Part shown: positions 24,743-33,713 of the stretch, one piece after another | How positions within the stretch are numbered: the stretch's first letter is position 1 | Layout: the number at the start of each line of letters is the position of its first letter | From: Sphingobium fuliginis | GTDB taxonomy: Bacteria > Pseudomonadota > Alphaproteobacteria > Sphingomonadales > Sphingomonadaceae | Assembly: GCF_004152845.1 (NCBI RefSeq) | Contig: NZ_SEON01000008.1 | Location: forward strand, 171,087 to 235,086 | Length of the DNA: 64,000 nt | Direction of reading: 5' to 3' | Made by a program: the position numbers and the translations under genes | Notes under the pieces: generated by a model | Databases searched by the model: none | Told to the model about the DNA's origin: nothing | The model's input: the letters and a program-made list of their open reading frames with translations, nothing else

Positions 24743-26038
24743 ATGACCTTGTTACCCGCGACACATCATGATCTCGTGAGCGAGCTTGTCCGTCGTTGGC
24801 GAGACGATCCCGGCGCCACCTATCGCTCCTGGTTTCTGTGGGACGAACGGCTGAAAAACTTCCGCTCCATCCGTCGCGGGCTGCAGCAGGTGGTCGCAGA
24901 AATCGAAAGTGGGCGGTTCGGCGTCGCCTATCGCGGCTCGTCACTGGAAACGGTTGTCCACTCGATCGCCGAACAGCGGCAGATCTTCAAGGGCGCCGAC
25001 CATGCCTGGCTGTGGAAGCCCAAGCTGCGCATTCCAGACATCTACGAAAGCCCGGACAACCAGCGGGCGTTCGGTCGCCTGCTCGACAATTGCTCGTGCT
25101 GCGATACCGCCGAGGAGATCATCAGCCACATCCGCAGCATAGACGCGCTCAAGATCAAGGGGCTGGGGCCGGCGGCGGCCAACCTGCTCTATTTCCTTCA
25201 CCCGACGCTGGTGCCGCCCTTCAATACCGCGATCGTCAAGGGCTACAATGCCGTCACCGGCGCCAAGGTGAAGCTCGGGTCATGGGATCATTTTCTCGCC
25301 ATGCGCGCCGGCATCCTCGACCTCAACGACCGTTACCGCGAGTTGCTCTCCAACGATCTCGGCGCGATCGGCGGACTGTTGTTCGACATTGGCTCGGGCC
25401 GCTATCCCGCGCCACCGCTGGAGGATGACGCAACGGCGGCCGACGACTGGCTCGGCAGATTGGAACATGCCAGAGCGGAGGCAAGCCGGCTCGACAAGAC
25501 AGCCGCCGCGCAGGGCGAAACCGATCGCACGCACGCCGAAATCCAGGCCTGGCTGCGCGACCTCGGCCATGCCCTCGGTTACGATGTGTGGATCGCCGCC
25601 AATGACCGCGGTCGACTTCACGCTGGCTGCCCGCTTGGACAGGGATGCCTCGAGCGCCTTCCAGACGCCATTGCGACCTCTCCCGGAGCGGACTCGATCC
25701 GCCTCATCGACGTGTTGTGGCTGGCGAAGGGTGGCGACGGCGTCGCCGCCGCGTTCGAGGTTGAACATTCGACCTCGATCTACTCGGGGATCGTGCGCAT
25801 GCTCGATCTGGCGCTGTCGGGGAGCGATCTGCACGCTGCCGCCGGGCTATTCCTGGTCGCACCGAATGCGCGCGAGCAGGACGTTCGCGCGCAACTCCGT
25901 CGCCCGGCTTTCAGCCGTATTGCCGATCTCGACTTCGCCTATCTGCCCTATGGCGAGCTGGAGAGAAACAGGGACGCGATCGCTCGTTTTGGAACGGGAT
26001 TGAAGGCCATCAAGGCGATCTCAAGCCCCCTTCCCTGA
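24743..26038 (+). CDS. Restriction-endonuclease-like protein (putative PD-(D/E)xK fold)
   Basis: The C-terminal half shows a pattern seen in PD-(D/E)xK nucleases and restriction-like proteins: LIDVLWLAKGGDGVAAAFEVEHSTSIYSGIVRMLDLALSG is represented by DVLW, AAFEVEHST and SGIVRMLDLA, followed by LFLVAPNAREQDVRAQLRRP. The N-terminal half (WFLWDERLKNFRSI, LKIKGLGPAAANLLYFLHP) includes a helix-hairpin-helix-like GLGPAAANLL motif. The start is uncertain: a TTG at 24671 or GTG at 24677 would add residues. The stop lies two bases before a Tn3-type inverted repeat. It has no methylase partner in view. It may be a defence nuclease or a transposon-associated cargo gene. Confidence 0.6.
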   Translation: MTLLPATHHDLVSELVRRWRDDPGATYRSWFLWDERLKNFRSIRRGLQQVVAEIESGRFGVAYRGSSLETVVHSIAEQRQIFKGADHAWLWKPKLRIPDIYESPDNQRAFGRLLDNCSCCDTAEEIISHIRSIDALKIKGLGPAAANLLYFLHPTLVPPFNTAIVKGYNAVTGAKVKLGSWDHFLAMRAGILDLNDRYRELLSNDLGAIGGLLFDIGSGRYPAPPLEDDATAADDWLGRLEHARAEASRLDKTAAAQGETDRTHAEIQAWLRDLGHALGYDVWIAANDRGRLHAGCPLGQGCLERLPDAIATSPGADSIRLIDVLWLAKGGDGVAAAFEVEHSTSIYSGIVRMLDLALSGSDLHAAAGLFLVAPNAREQDVRAQLRRPAFSRIADLDFAYLPYGELERNRDAIARFGTGLKAIKAISSPLP

Positions 26039-26040
26039 AA

Positions 26041-26074
26041 GGGGGCGTTTGCGGGAGGGGGCGGAATCCTACGC
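26041..26074 (+). repeat. Left terminal inverted repeat of first Tn3-type transposon
   Basis: The 34 bases start GGGGGCGTTTGCGGGAGGGG and end GGAATCCTACGC. They are the exact reverse complement of 30264-30297. The internal bases beyond this point do not match the other end. Confidence 0.95.
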
Positions 26075-26104
26075 CAAGCTCGCCCAGATAGCCGGCGCGA
26101 GATC

Positions 26105-26635
26105 TTACTTGTTGCTGCCTTCTACGGTCGCGCCAGAAAGGCGACGGCTCAGTTCTATCCGGCGATGGCTACGCATTTTGAAGGTGTCTGGCCCAACGCG
26201 CCGATACTCAATGAAGCCGAGAGAACGCCAAAATCGCTCTGCCGCTTCATTCGCTTCCAGCACGGCCAACCGAATCTCTGTGGCACCTCTCGCAGCGGCC
26301 CAGCTTTCGACCGTCGAGTAAATTGAGCGTCCGACGCCACGACCACGCTGTGCGGCATCTACGATCATGAAGCCGAGATACCATGTGCCATCACGCGGAT
26401 AATCGCGGAGGATGGCCGCGATTGCATATAGGCCGCCAGGCCCCTTCCATCCCAGGACAGCTTGATTGTGGGCGCTCTTTTCGGGCGGCACATCGGAGAA
26501 AAGCTCGCGAGCATCGTCCAGCGTGGGCGCGGCCCCGTCCTGCAACAGGAAATAGTCGCTGCAACGGTTGTACAGGTCTGCAACGTCTGCGGCGTCCGCT
26601 TGGGTAAGTTTGATCGGGGCTCCCGTCATCATCAT
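26105..26635 (-). CDS. GNAT-family N-acetyltransferase
   Basis: The 176-residue protein has the acetyl-CoA-binding motif AQRGRGVGRSIY near residue 95 after the beta-strand WYLGFMIVD, and the later block LAVLEANEAAERFWRSLGFIEYRR, which is the typical C-terminal half of the fold. The substrate is unknown. It overlaps the resolvase gene by ATGA and lies between tnpR and the left repeat, so it is a transposon passenger expressed with tnpR. Passengers of this kind are sometimes resistance or toxin-type acetyltransferases, but nothing here decides that. Confidence 0.85.
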   Translation of the reverse strand: MMMTGAPIKLTQADAADVADLYNRCSDYFLLQDGAAPTLDDARELFSDVPPEKSAHNQAVLGWKGPGGLYAIAAILRDYPRDGTWYLGFMIVDAAQRGRGVGRSIYSTVESWAAARGATEIRLAVLEANEAAERFWRSLGFIEYRRVGPDTFKMRSHRRIELSRRLSGATVEGSNK

Positions 26636-27252
26636 CGCGTTTTGGCAGCAAGCACGCGCTGACCGTAATCCCGGAGTTCCCCGTTGGGACCGACATAGCG
26701 GTAGAGAGTGACGCGCTCGATCCCGAGTTCCTTGCAGAGGTCGGAAACGGACGTGTCGCGTTGGGCCATAGCAGCCTGAGCGAGCCGCACCTGGGCCTTG
26801 GAGAGGGCGAACTTGCGGCCACCCTTGCGTCCCCGCGCGCGGGCAGCGGCCAGGCCAGCCATGGTGCGCTCGCGGATCATATCCCGCTCAAACTCCGCCA
26901 GTGTGGCAAAAATGCCGAACACCATCCGGCCCGATGGCGTCGTGGTGTCGATCTGCGCGCCCTTGCCGGTGAGCACCCGCAGACCGATACCGCGATCCGA
27001 CAGATTCTGCACCGTGCTGACCAGGTGGGTGAGCGTTCGGCCGAGCCGGTCGAGCTTCCAAACGATGAGGACATCGCCGTCGCGCAACGATTTCAGGCAG
27101 GCGGCAAGACCGGGGCGATCATCACGGCTACCGGATGCACGATCATCATAGATATTGCCTGGCTCGACACCGGCAGCGCGAAGGGCATCGTGCTGCAGGT
27201 CGAGCGACTGCGAGCCGTCGGCTTTGGACACGCGGGCGTAGCCGATCAGCAT
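26632..27252 (-). CDS. tnpR: Tn3-type serine resolvase
   Basis: The 206-residue protein has the serine recombinase N-terminus (IGYARVSKADGSQSLDLQ, with the catalytic Ser in RVSK), the arginine-containing DRASGSRDDRPGL and KLDRLGRT motifs, and the E-helix FATLAEFERDMIRERT. A helix-turn-helix follows (TSVSDLCKELGIERVTLYRY). It resolves cointegrates at a res site, expected in the gap to tnpA. It is divergent from tnpA and starts the tnpR-acetyltransferase operon. Confidence 0.95.
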   Translation of the reverse strand: MLIGYARVSKADGSQSLDLQHDALRAAGVEPGNIYDDRASGSRDDRPGLAACLKSLRDGDVLIVWKLDRLGRTLTHLVSTVQNLSDRGIGLRVLTGKGAQIDTTTPSGRMVFGIFATLAEFERDMIRERTMAGLAAARARGRKGGRKFALSKAQVRLAQAAMAQRDTSVSDLCKELGIERVTLYRYVGPNGELRDYGQRVLAAKTR

Positions 27253-27377
27253 GGATCACAAACGAAGGTTTGAGGCGGTGACGAACATGAGCACATAAGA
27301 TTGGGCTATTGTGTATCTTAACCAGCATCTCAATCAAGCTATCTCAAACCGTAGCTCGGAAAGAATAAGGAGCATGT
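27253..27377. promoter_or_regulatory. Presumed res site and divergent tnpR/tnpA promoters
   Basis: This 125-bp AT-richer gap between the divergent resolvase and transposase genes is where Tn3-family elements place their recombination site. Short repeats such as ATTGGGCTATTGTGTATC and CATCTCAATCAAGCTATCTC are visible but I could not delimit subsites I-III. Confidence 0.5.
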
Positions 27378-30269
27378 ATGCCGCGTCGCGTGACCCTGAC
27401 CGATCGACAGCGCGAGGCGCTGCTTCACTTGCCGGTCGATCAAGGTGAGCTGCTGCGGCACTATACCCTCAGCGATGAGGATCTCGGGCATATCCGCCAG
27501 CGCCGGCGCGCCCACAATCGTTTTGGCTTCGCGCTGCAACTGTGCGTCCTGCGCTACCCGGGCCGGGTGCTCGCTCCTGGCGAGTTGATCCCGGCGCAGG
27601 TATCGGATTTCATCGCGGCCCAGCTCGGCCTGACCAGCGACGATCTACTCCTCTATGCCGCGCGCGAGGAGACCCGGCACGAGCATCTGGCGGACCTTCG
27701 CCGAATCTACGGCTATCGCTCCTTTTCGGGGCGGGGCGCACGGGATTTGCGCGAATGGATCGCTCGGGAAGCCGAGGCGGCGACATCGAATGAGGATCTT
27801 GCCCGTCGCTTCGTTGCGGAGTGTCGCCGCACCCGCACGATCCTTCCCGGCTCCTCGACGATCGAGCGCCTTTGCGCCGATGCGCTGGTTGAGGCCGAGC
27901 GCCGGATCGAGGATCTTATCGCCCATCGCATCACGCCAACCCTGAGCGAGAATTTGGCTCACCTGTTGGAGGATACGGTGGATGGTCGCGTCACGCGCTT
28001 CGTATGGCTGCGACAGTTCGAGGTTGGCGCAAATTCAGCAGCCGCTAACCGGCTGATGGATCGACTGGAATATCTTCAAAGGTTCGATCTTCCGGCGGAT
28101 TTGCTGGACGGCGTGCCGGCGCATCGTGTGACCCGGCTTCGCCGGCAGGGCGAGCGCTATTACGCCGACGGCATGCGTGATCTGCCCGAAGACAGGCGGC
28201 TTGCGATCCTCGCTGTCTGCACCCTGGAATGGCGGTCATCGCTGGCCGATGTCATCGTGGAGACCCACGATCGCATCGTAGGCCGTCTCTATCGGGCCTC
28301 CGAACGCCTTTGCAACACCAGGATCGCCGACGAAAAGGCGGCCGTTCGGGACACGCTGAAGTCCTTTGCCGAAATCGGTGGTGCTTTGCTTGGAGCGCAG
28401 GACGATGGCACGGCCCTGGACGGGATAATCGCCACCGGGCCTGGCTGGGAACGGTTCAGAACCCTTGTCGCCACGGCCTCCGCGCTGACCAACGTGCTCG
28501 CGGCCGACCCGCTCAGCCGTGTGCTGGACGGCTATCACCGTTTCCGCCTCTACGCGCCCAGGATGCTGCGCCTGCTCGACATGCAGGCGGCGCCGATCGC
28601 CACGCCTCTTCTGGCGGCCGTTGCGATGCTGCGTAACGGGATCAAGGTCGATCCGCCGGTGGATTTTCTACGTCCCAACTCGAAATGGCATCGTCATCTT
28701 TGCGCTGAGCCCAGCGGCGACCACCGGCTTTGGGAAATCGCGGTGCTGTTCCACATCCGCGACGCCTTCCGGTCCGGTGACATATGGTTGGCGGGATCGC
28801 GCCGCTATGGCGACCTCAAGCAGCTTCTGGTCCCGCCACAGGCGATAGAGCAGACCGCGCGGCTCGCCGTGCCGCTGCGACCCGGCGAATGGCTGGCCGA
28901 GCGCAGGGCTCGACTGGATACACGGCTGAAGGAGTTTGGCCGCGCGGCGCGAACCGGCACGATCCCAGGCGGCATCATCGAGAACGGCAAGCTGCACATC
29001 GACAAGCTGAGGGCCGACACGCCCGAAGGGGCCGAGGATCTCGTGCTCGATCTCTATCAACAGCTCCCGCCCGCGAGGATCACCGATCTGTTGCTGGAAG
29101 TCGATGAGCGAACCGGATTTTCCGAGGCGTTCACGCATCTGCGCACCGGCGCGCCCTGCAGCGACCGGATCGGCCTGATGAACGTGTTGCTGGCGGAAGG
29201 CGTCAATCTCGGTTTGCGCAAGATGGCGGCGGCGACCAACACGCACAGCTTCTGGGAATTGCTGCGGATCGCGCGCTGGCATGTCGAAGGCAGCGCCTAT
29301 GATCGGGCGCTCGCCATGATCGTGGAGGCCCACGCCGCCCTGCCCATGGCCGCCTTCTGGGGACAAGGGCAATCGGCATCCAGCGACGGGCAGTTCTTCC
29401 TTGCTACCGAGCAGGGCGAGGCGATGAATCTGATCAACGCGAAATATGGCAACGTCCCGGGCCTCAAGGGATACAGCCATGTGTCCGATCAATATGCGCC
29501 GTTCGCAACCCAGGTGATCCCGGCAACGGTCAGCGAGGCTCCCTATATCCTGGACGGGCTGCTCATGAATGACGCGGGCCGCCGCGTTCGCCAGCATTTT
29601 GCCGACACGGGCGGCTTCACCGATCATGTGTTCGCCGCCTGCGCCTTGCTCGGCTACAGGTTCGCCCCCCGTATCCGCGATCTCCCTCAGAAAAGACTCT
29701 ATGCCTTCACGCCCAACGCGACGCCGGCCAATGTGCGAGCGCTGGTCGGAGGTAAGATCAATGAACCGCTCATCGAGCGCAACTGGCCCGACATCCTGCG
29801 CATCATGGCGACGATCGCAGCGGGGATCGTCGCCCCCAGCCAGATTCTTCGCAAGCTCGCCTCTTACCCGCGCCAGAATGAGCTGGCCCTCGCATTGCGA
29901 GAGGTGGGCCGCATCGAGCGAACCCTGTTCATGATCGACTGGATTCTTGATGCCGGCCTCCCGCGCCAGGCTCAGATCGGCCTCAACAAGGGTGAGGCCC
30001 ACCACGCCCTAAAGCGCGCCATCAGCTTCCACCGCCGAGGTGAAATCCGGGATCGATCCGGCGAAGGCCAGCACTATCGCATCGCCGGAATGAACCTGCT
30101 CGCCGCCATCATCATATTCTGGAACACCATGAAGCTCGGCGAGGTCGTCAATACCCGGGCCGCCAGCGGTACCCATATCGCGCCTGATCTACTCGCCCAC
30201 GTCTCGCCGTTGGGATGGGAACACATCAATCTAACCGGGGAATATCGCTGGCCCAAATCCTTAGCGTAG
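27378..30269 (+). CDS. tnpA: Tn3-family transposase TnpA
   Basis: The 963-residue protein has the length and motifs of Tn3-family transposases: the N-terminal DUF4158 (LTDRQREALLHLPVDQGELLR region), the HYTLSDEDLGHIRQRRRAHN segment, and the catalytic half with NLGLRKMA, DGQFFLATEQGE, YGNVPGLKGYSHVSDQ and LNKGEAHHALKRAI. AAGGAG lies upstream of the ATG. The stop is within the right inverted repeat, as is common in this group. The frame is intact, so the element may still be able to move. Confidence 0.96.
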   Translation: MPRRVTLTDRQREALLHLPVDQGELLRHYTLSDEDLGHIRQRRRAHNRFGFALQLCVLRYPGRVLAPGELIPAQVSDFIAAQLGLTSDDLLLYAAREETRHEHLADLRRIYGYRSFSGRGARDLREWIAREAEAATSNEDLARRFVAECRRTRTILPGSSTIERLCADALVEAERRIEDLIAHRITPTLSENLAHLLEDTVDGRVTRFVWLRQFEVGANSAAANRLMDRLEYLQRFDLPADLLDGVPAHRVTRLRRQGERYYADGMRDLPEDRRLAILAVCTLEWRSSLADVIVETHDRIVGRLYRASERLCNTRIADEKAAVRDTLKSFAEIGGALLGAQDDGTALDGIIATGPGWERFRTLVATASALTNVLAADPLSRVLDGYHRFRLYAPRMLRLLDMQAAPIATPLLAAVAMLRNGIKVDPPVDFLRPNSKWHRHLCAEPSGDHRLWEIAVLFHIRDAFRSGDIWLAGSRRYGDLKQLLVPPQAIEQTARLAVPLRPGEWLAERRARLDTRLKEFGRAARTGTIPGGIIENGKLHIDKLRADTPEGAEDLVLDLYQQLPPARITDLLLEVDERTGFSEAFTHLRTGAPCSDRIGLMNVLLAEGVNLGLRKMAAATNTHSFWELLRIARWHVEGSAYDRALAMIVEAHAALPMAAFWGQGQSASSDGQFFLATEQGEAMNLINAKYGNVPGLKGYSHVSDQYAPFATQVIPATVSEAPYILDGLLMNDAGRRVRQHFADTGGFTDHVFAACALLGYRFAPRIRDLPQKRLYAFTPNATPANVRALVGGKINEPLIERNWPDILRIMATIAAGIVAPSQILRKLASYPRQNELALALREVGRIERTLFMIDWILDAGLPRQAQIGLNKGEAHHALKRAISFHRRGEIRDRSGEGQHYRIAGMNLLAAIIIFWNTMKLGEVVNTRAASGTHIAPDLLAHVSPLGWEHINLTGEYRWPKSLA

Positions 30270-30297
30270 GATTCCGCCCCCTCCCGCAAACGCCCCC
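30264..30297 (-). repeat. Right terminal inverted repeat of first Tn3-type transposon
   Basis: It is identical in reverse complement to 26041-26074. The last codons of tnpA run into it. The following 168 bp (30298-30465) hold no recognisable gene. Confidence 0.95.
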
Positions 30298-30465
30298 TAC
30301 GATTGAGAAGCGCGGCGGAATCTCTTAGATTGATCGCTGGAGGCTTTGTTCGCGGAGACGCGCACATTGCCTTCTTTTCGTTTTAGGAAGCGCTGCCCTA
30401 AGCGACAGAAGCCAGAGCTTTGACAATGCGGCATTCCGCGATGGAGCCGACCATGTATCTTGATC

Positions 30466-31215
30466 CTATCGGTGCAGACACGCGATGATGGCGGTCACGA
30501 CGGCGGTGGTTTCCGCGACGTCGCGCACCCTCACTGTGTCGAGGCCGATTTCAGCAGCGGGATAGTCATTCCCACCGGGGAATATCGCATCCCCAATGAA
30601 CAGCATCCCGTCGAGCGGGACACCGCTCTCGGCACTCAGGCGCTTCAGGCCATAGCCCTTGTCGATCCCTGCTCTGGTCACGTCGATCGATGTCGTGCCA
30701 CCGAGATTGATCGAGAGCTCCGGCAGCTTCGCGCGCAACGTGGCCTGCAACGCGGTCCTCTTCTTTCGGTCAGGATCCCACGCTTCCTTTTCCTTCAGCG
30801 GCGCTGCCTGCCCCAGGCCCGAAAAGGTGATCTGGCTGCCCCGGTCCTCGATCCGTTCGCCCCAGATACGTTCGTCGGCGAGACCGGCATCGGTCAGCGC
30901 CTGATCGAAGGCCGTGCGGATCTTCGCCTTCTCCGCGTCGTCGAACAGTTCGGCATAGACCGCGCGCCAAGCGCCATTGATGAACCGATAGAGTTTCGTG
31001 CCTGTGGTCGGCATCAACCAGAGACGGTCGAGCGCGACGCCGGCAGGAAGGCGCGAGGCGATCTGCTTTTCGAACTGCGGCCAGTCCCCGCCCGAGATCA
31101 CCGCCACATCCGTGATGGCGAGCAATCGGGCGAGGATTGCGGCCATATCCTCCGATAACGGCCGCTTGCTCTCGGCAAGCGTGCCGTCGAGGTCGAAGGC
31201 GATCAGCCACTTCAT
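30466..31215 (-). CDS. HAD-family phosphatase related to phosphomannomutase
   Basis: The 249-residue protein starts with the HAD motif AFDLDGTL (nucleophile Asp and general acid Asp) and has a C-terminal motif IV in FIGDAIFPGGNDYPA. The blocks GGTTSIDVTRAGIDKGYGLKRL and PTTGTKLYRF resemble the eukaryotic-type phosphomannomutase (HAD-IIB) rather than generic phosphatases. Such an enzyme would interconvert mannose 1- and 6-phosphate or remove phosphate from a sugar. It overlaps the P-type ATPase gene by ATGA and is the last gene of the long czc run. What it does in a metal operon is unclear. Confidence 0.82.
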   Translation of the reverse strand: MKWLIAFDLDGTLAESKRPLSEDMAAILARLLAITDVAVISGGDWPQFEKQIASRLPAGVALDRLWLMPTTGTKLYRFINGAWRAVYAELFDDAEKAKIRTAFDQALTDAGLADERIWGERIEDRGSQITFSGLGQAAPLKEKEAWDPDRKKRTALQATLRAKLPELSINLGGTTSIDVTRAGIDKGYGLKRLSAESGVPLDGMLFIGDAIFPGGNDYPAAEIGLDTVRVRDVAETTAVVTAIIACLHR

Positions 31216-33713
31216 GCCGCCTTCCCTGCCGGATCGCGGTAGGCGAGCAGCCTGAGCGCATTGATGACGACGAGCAGCGTCGATCCCTCATGAACCGCCA
31301 CCGCTGGCCCAATGCCGAGGCCGAGGATGGTAGCAGGCACCAGGAAGGCGACGACACCCAGGCTGACGAAGACGTTCTGCCGGATGATTCCACGGGTATG
31401 GCGGCTAAGACCGACTGCGAATGGCAGGTGCGCCAGATCGTCGGCCATCAGCGCCACGTCGGCTGTCTCCAGCGCAACGTCCGACCCCGCCGCGCCCATC
31501 GCGATGCCGACCGTGGCGCTTGCCATCGCCGGCGCATCGTTCACGCCGTCGCCCACCATCGCGACCTTGTCTTCGCCGGCGAGCTTCTTGATCGCGGCAA
31601 CCTTGTCTTCGGGCATGAGGTCGCCCCACGCTTCGTCGATCCCGACTTCGTCGGCGATCGCTTCGGCGACTTTCTGGTGATCGCCGGAGATCATTATCAT
31701 CCGCGACACGCCCATCTCGTGCAGCCGACGCAACGCGGTCTTGGCAGCTTCGCGAGGCGTGTCCATCAGGCCGATCGCGCCCAGGTCGCGGTCCCCCTTG
31801 CGGACCACCATTGTCGTGCGGCCGTTCTCGCGCAGCTTCGCGATTGCGTCCTGCGCGCCCTGCCCCAGCGCCGGAATGCCCTCACTTCCGAACATCTCGG
31901 CCTTGCCGATCCACACCGTCTCGCCATCCACGCTCGCGGTGACGCCCCGACCGGTCAGGCTCTTGAGGTCGCCGGCAGTCGGCACGGCACGATCGTTCAG
32001 ACGTTCGCGGCCGTCCTTGACGATCGCTTGGGCCAGGGGATGGTCGCTCAACGCTTCGACGGCGACAGCCAGCGCCAGCAACTCGCCTTCATCGGCGCCA
32101 TCGACGGGCACGACATCAGTGATGCGCGGACGACCTTCGGTCAGCGTGCCCGTCTTGTCGAAAGCGATCGCTTTGAGCGACCCGAGGTTTTCGAGCGGTG
32201 CACCGCCCTTCACGAGCACGCCGCCCCGCGCTGCACGGGCAACGCCCGACAGGACCGCGCTCGGCGTTGCGATCGCGAGCGCGCACGGGCTTGCCGCCAC
32301 CAGCACCGCCATCGCGCGATAGAAGCTGTCGCGGAACGGCTCGTCGACGACCACCCATGCGAACAGCAGGAGCACTGACAGGACCAGGACGGCGGGCACG
32401 AAGATCCGTTCGAACCGGTCGGTGAAGCGCTGCGTCGGCGACTTCTGCGTCTCCGCTTCGCTCACCATCTTCACGACCTTGGCAAGCGCGCTTTCATTGG
32501 AACGGCGTGTCACCTCGATCTCGATCGCGCCGCCGCCGTTGATCGTACCAGCAAAAACCCGGCTTTCCGCGTCGACTGCATCGGGCTTGGCGCGTGCCGC
32601 TGCGGCATCTGCGACCGGCACCTTGTCGACCGGGATGCTTTCACCCGTGACCGGGGCCTGGTTGATCGCGCTGGTGCCCTTGATGACGAAGCCGTCGGCA
32701 GGCAGGCGCTCGTTCGGGCGGACGATGGCAATGTCCCCGACGACCATCTGCTCGACCGGGATTTCGCTGGTCTGCCCGCCGCGTCGCACGGTCGCGGTTT
32801 CGGGCGCGAGCTTCGCCAGCGCCTCGATCGCCTTCTTGGCGCGGCCCATTGCATAATGCTCAAGCGCATGGCCGAGGCTGAACAGGAACAGCAGCAGCGC
32901 ACCTTCGGCCCATGCGCCCAGCGCAGCGGCGCCGGCCGCAGCGACCAACATCAGCGTGTCGATCTCGAACTTCTTCATCCGGAGGTTGTCGATCGCCTCG
33001 CGCAGCGTGAAGAATCCGCCGAAGAAATAGGCTGCGATATAGCAGGCGGTCGGCAGCCATTCGGGCGCGCCAGCGACCAGCCTCTCGATCGCGTAGCCGA
33101 TCCCCAGCAGCGCGCCACAGGCGAGCGCGAAGATCAGCTCGGTATTGGGGCCGAGAAATTCGGCGTGGCTATGGTCGTGGCCATCGCCGGGGCCGTGCTT
33201 CTCTTCGCCCGCGCCGTGGCCCCCGGGGCCGTGGTCGTGGCCGGCATGTTCATCGGCAGCGACCCGCTTGCCCACCCTCACCTTCAGCTTGCGAAGCGCA
33301 GCGCGCACCTCCTCTTCGGTGGTTTCGCGGCGATCATATTCGACCCGGACAGACCCGCTGGTGCTGGCGCTTGCCTGGACCACGCCGGGCAAGGCGCACA
33401 GCGCATCGCTGACCGTGCGCGCCCGACGTTCGTGGTTGATCCCCGTCACCTGCCAGATCGCATGGCCGTAGCGCTCGGTGATTTCGGCACCTGCGGCGCG
33501 CACCATTTCGCGCAACCGTGGCAGCGGCAGCTTGGCGGCATCGAAATGGATGCACAGCGCCGCTGGCGTGTTGCCGTCGAGACAGATCACATGCGCCCGC
33601 TCGACACCTTCGCGCTTTGACAGGGTTGATACGAGACGGTCCAGGCAGGCATCGGCCGCGTCAGGAAGGTCCGGCAACAACACTGGAATGTCGAGTTCGA
33701 GCTTGTCGTTCAT
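31212..33713 (-). CDS. P1B-type heavy-metal ATPase with SPC motif and His-rich N-terminus
   Basis: The 833-residue protein has the P-type core: phosphorylated Asp in DKTGTLTEGRP near residue 517, the TGES loop and GDGVNDAPA. The membrane metal motif is ASPCALA near 472, an SPC form as in P1B-4 pumps, and the last helices contain HEGSTLLVVINALRLL near 806, also P1B-4-like. These pumps move Co, Zn, Cd or Ni out of the cytoplasm. The N-terminus has two degenerate HMA-like stretches without CxxC and a His-rich segment (HAGHDHGPGGHG, then DGHDHSHAE). AGGAGG lies before the ATG, and the gene overlaps both neighbours. Confidence 0.93.
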   Translation of the reverse strand: MNDKLELDIPVLLPDLPDAADACLDRLVSTLSKREGVERAHVICLDGNTPAALCIHFDAAKLPLPRLREMVRAAGAEITERYGHAIWQVTGINHERRARTVSDALCALPGVVQASASTSGSVRVEYDRRETTEEEVRAALRKLKVRVGKRVAADEHAGHDHGPGGHGAGEEKHGPGDGHDHSHAEFLGPNTELIFALACGALLGIGYAIERLVAGAPEWLPTACYIAAYFFGGFFTLREAIDNLRMKKFEIDTLMLVAAAGAAALGAWAEGALLLFLFSLGHALEHYAMGRAKKAIEALAKLAPETATVRRGGQTSEIPVEQMVVGDIAIVRPNERLPADGFVIKGTSAINQAPVTGESIPVDKVPVADAAAARAKPDAVDAESRVFAGTINGGGAIEIEVTRRSNESALAKVVKMVSEAETQKSPTQRFTDRFERIFVPAVLVLSVLLLFAWVVVDEPFRDSFYRAMAVLVAASPCALAIATPSAVLSGVARAARGGVLVKGGAPLENLGSLKAIAFDKTGTLTEGRPRITDVVPVDGADEGELLALAVAVEALSDHPLAQAIVKDGRERLNDRAVPTAGDLKSLTGRGVTASVDGETVWIGKAEMFGSEGIPALGQGAQDAIAKLRENGRTTMVVRKGDRDLGAIGLMDTPREAAKTALRRLHEMGVSRMIMISGDHQKVAEAIADEVGIDEAWGDLMPEDKVAAIKKLAGEDKVAMVGDGVNDAPAMASATVGIAMGAAGSDVALETADVALMADDLAHLPFAVGLSRHTRGIIRQNVFVSLGVVAFLVPATILGLGIGPAVAVHEGSTLLVVINALRLLAYRDPAGKAA

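Larger units (their letters stand above)
26041..30297. mobile_element. Tn3-family transposon with GNAT passenger gene
   Basis: A 4257-bp element is bounded by perfect 34-bp inverted repeats. Its order is IR, acetyltransferase gene, tnpR, presumed res site, divergent tnpA, IR. The terminal sequence starts GGGGGCGTTTGCGGGAGGGG and matches from memory the Tn163/Tn5393 type of end. Flanking bases are TGAAA on the left and TACGA on the right, so no 5-bp target duplication is present. That suggests the element's surroundings were rearranged after insertion, or that it arose by recombination between copies. Confidence 0.9.
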
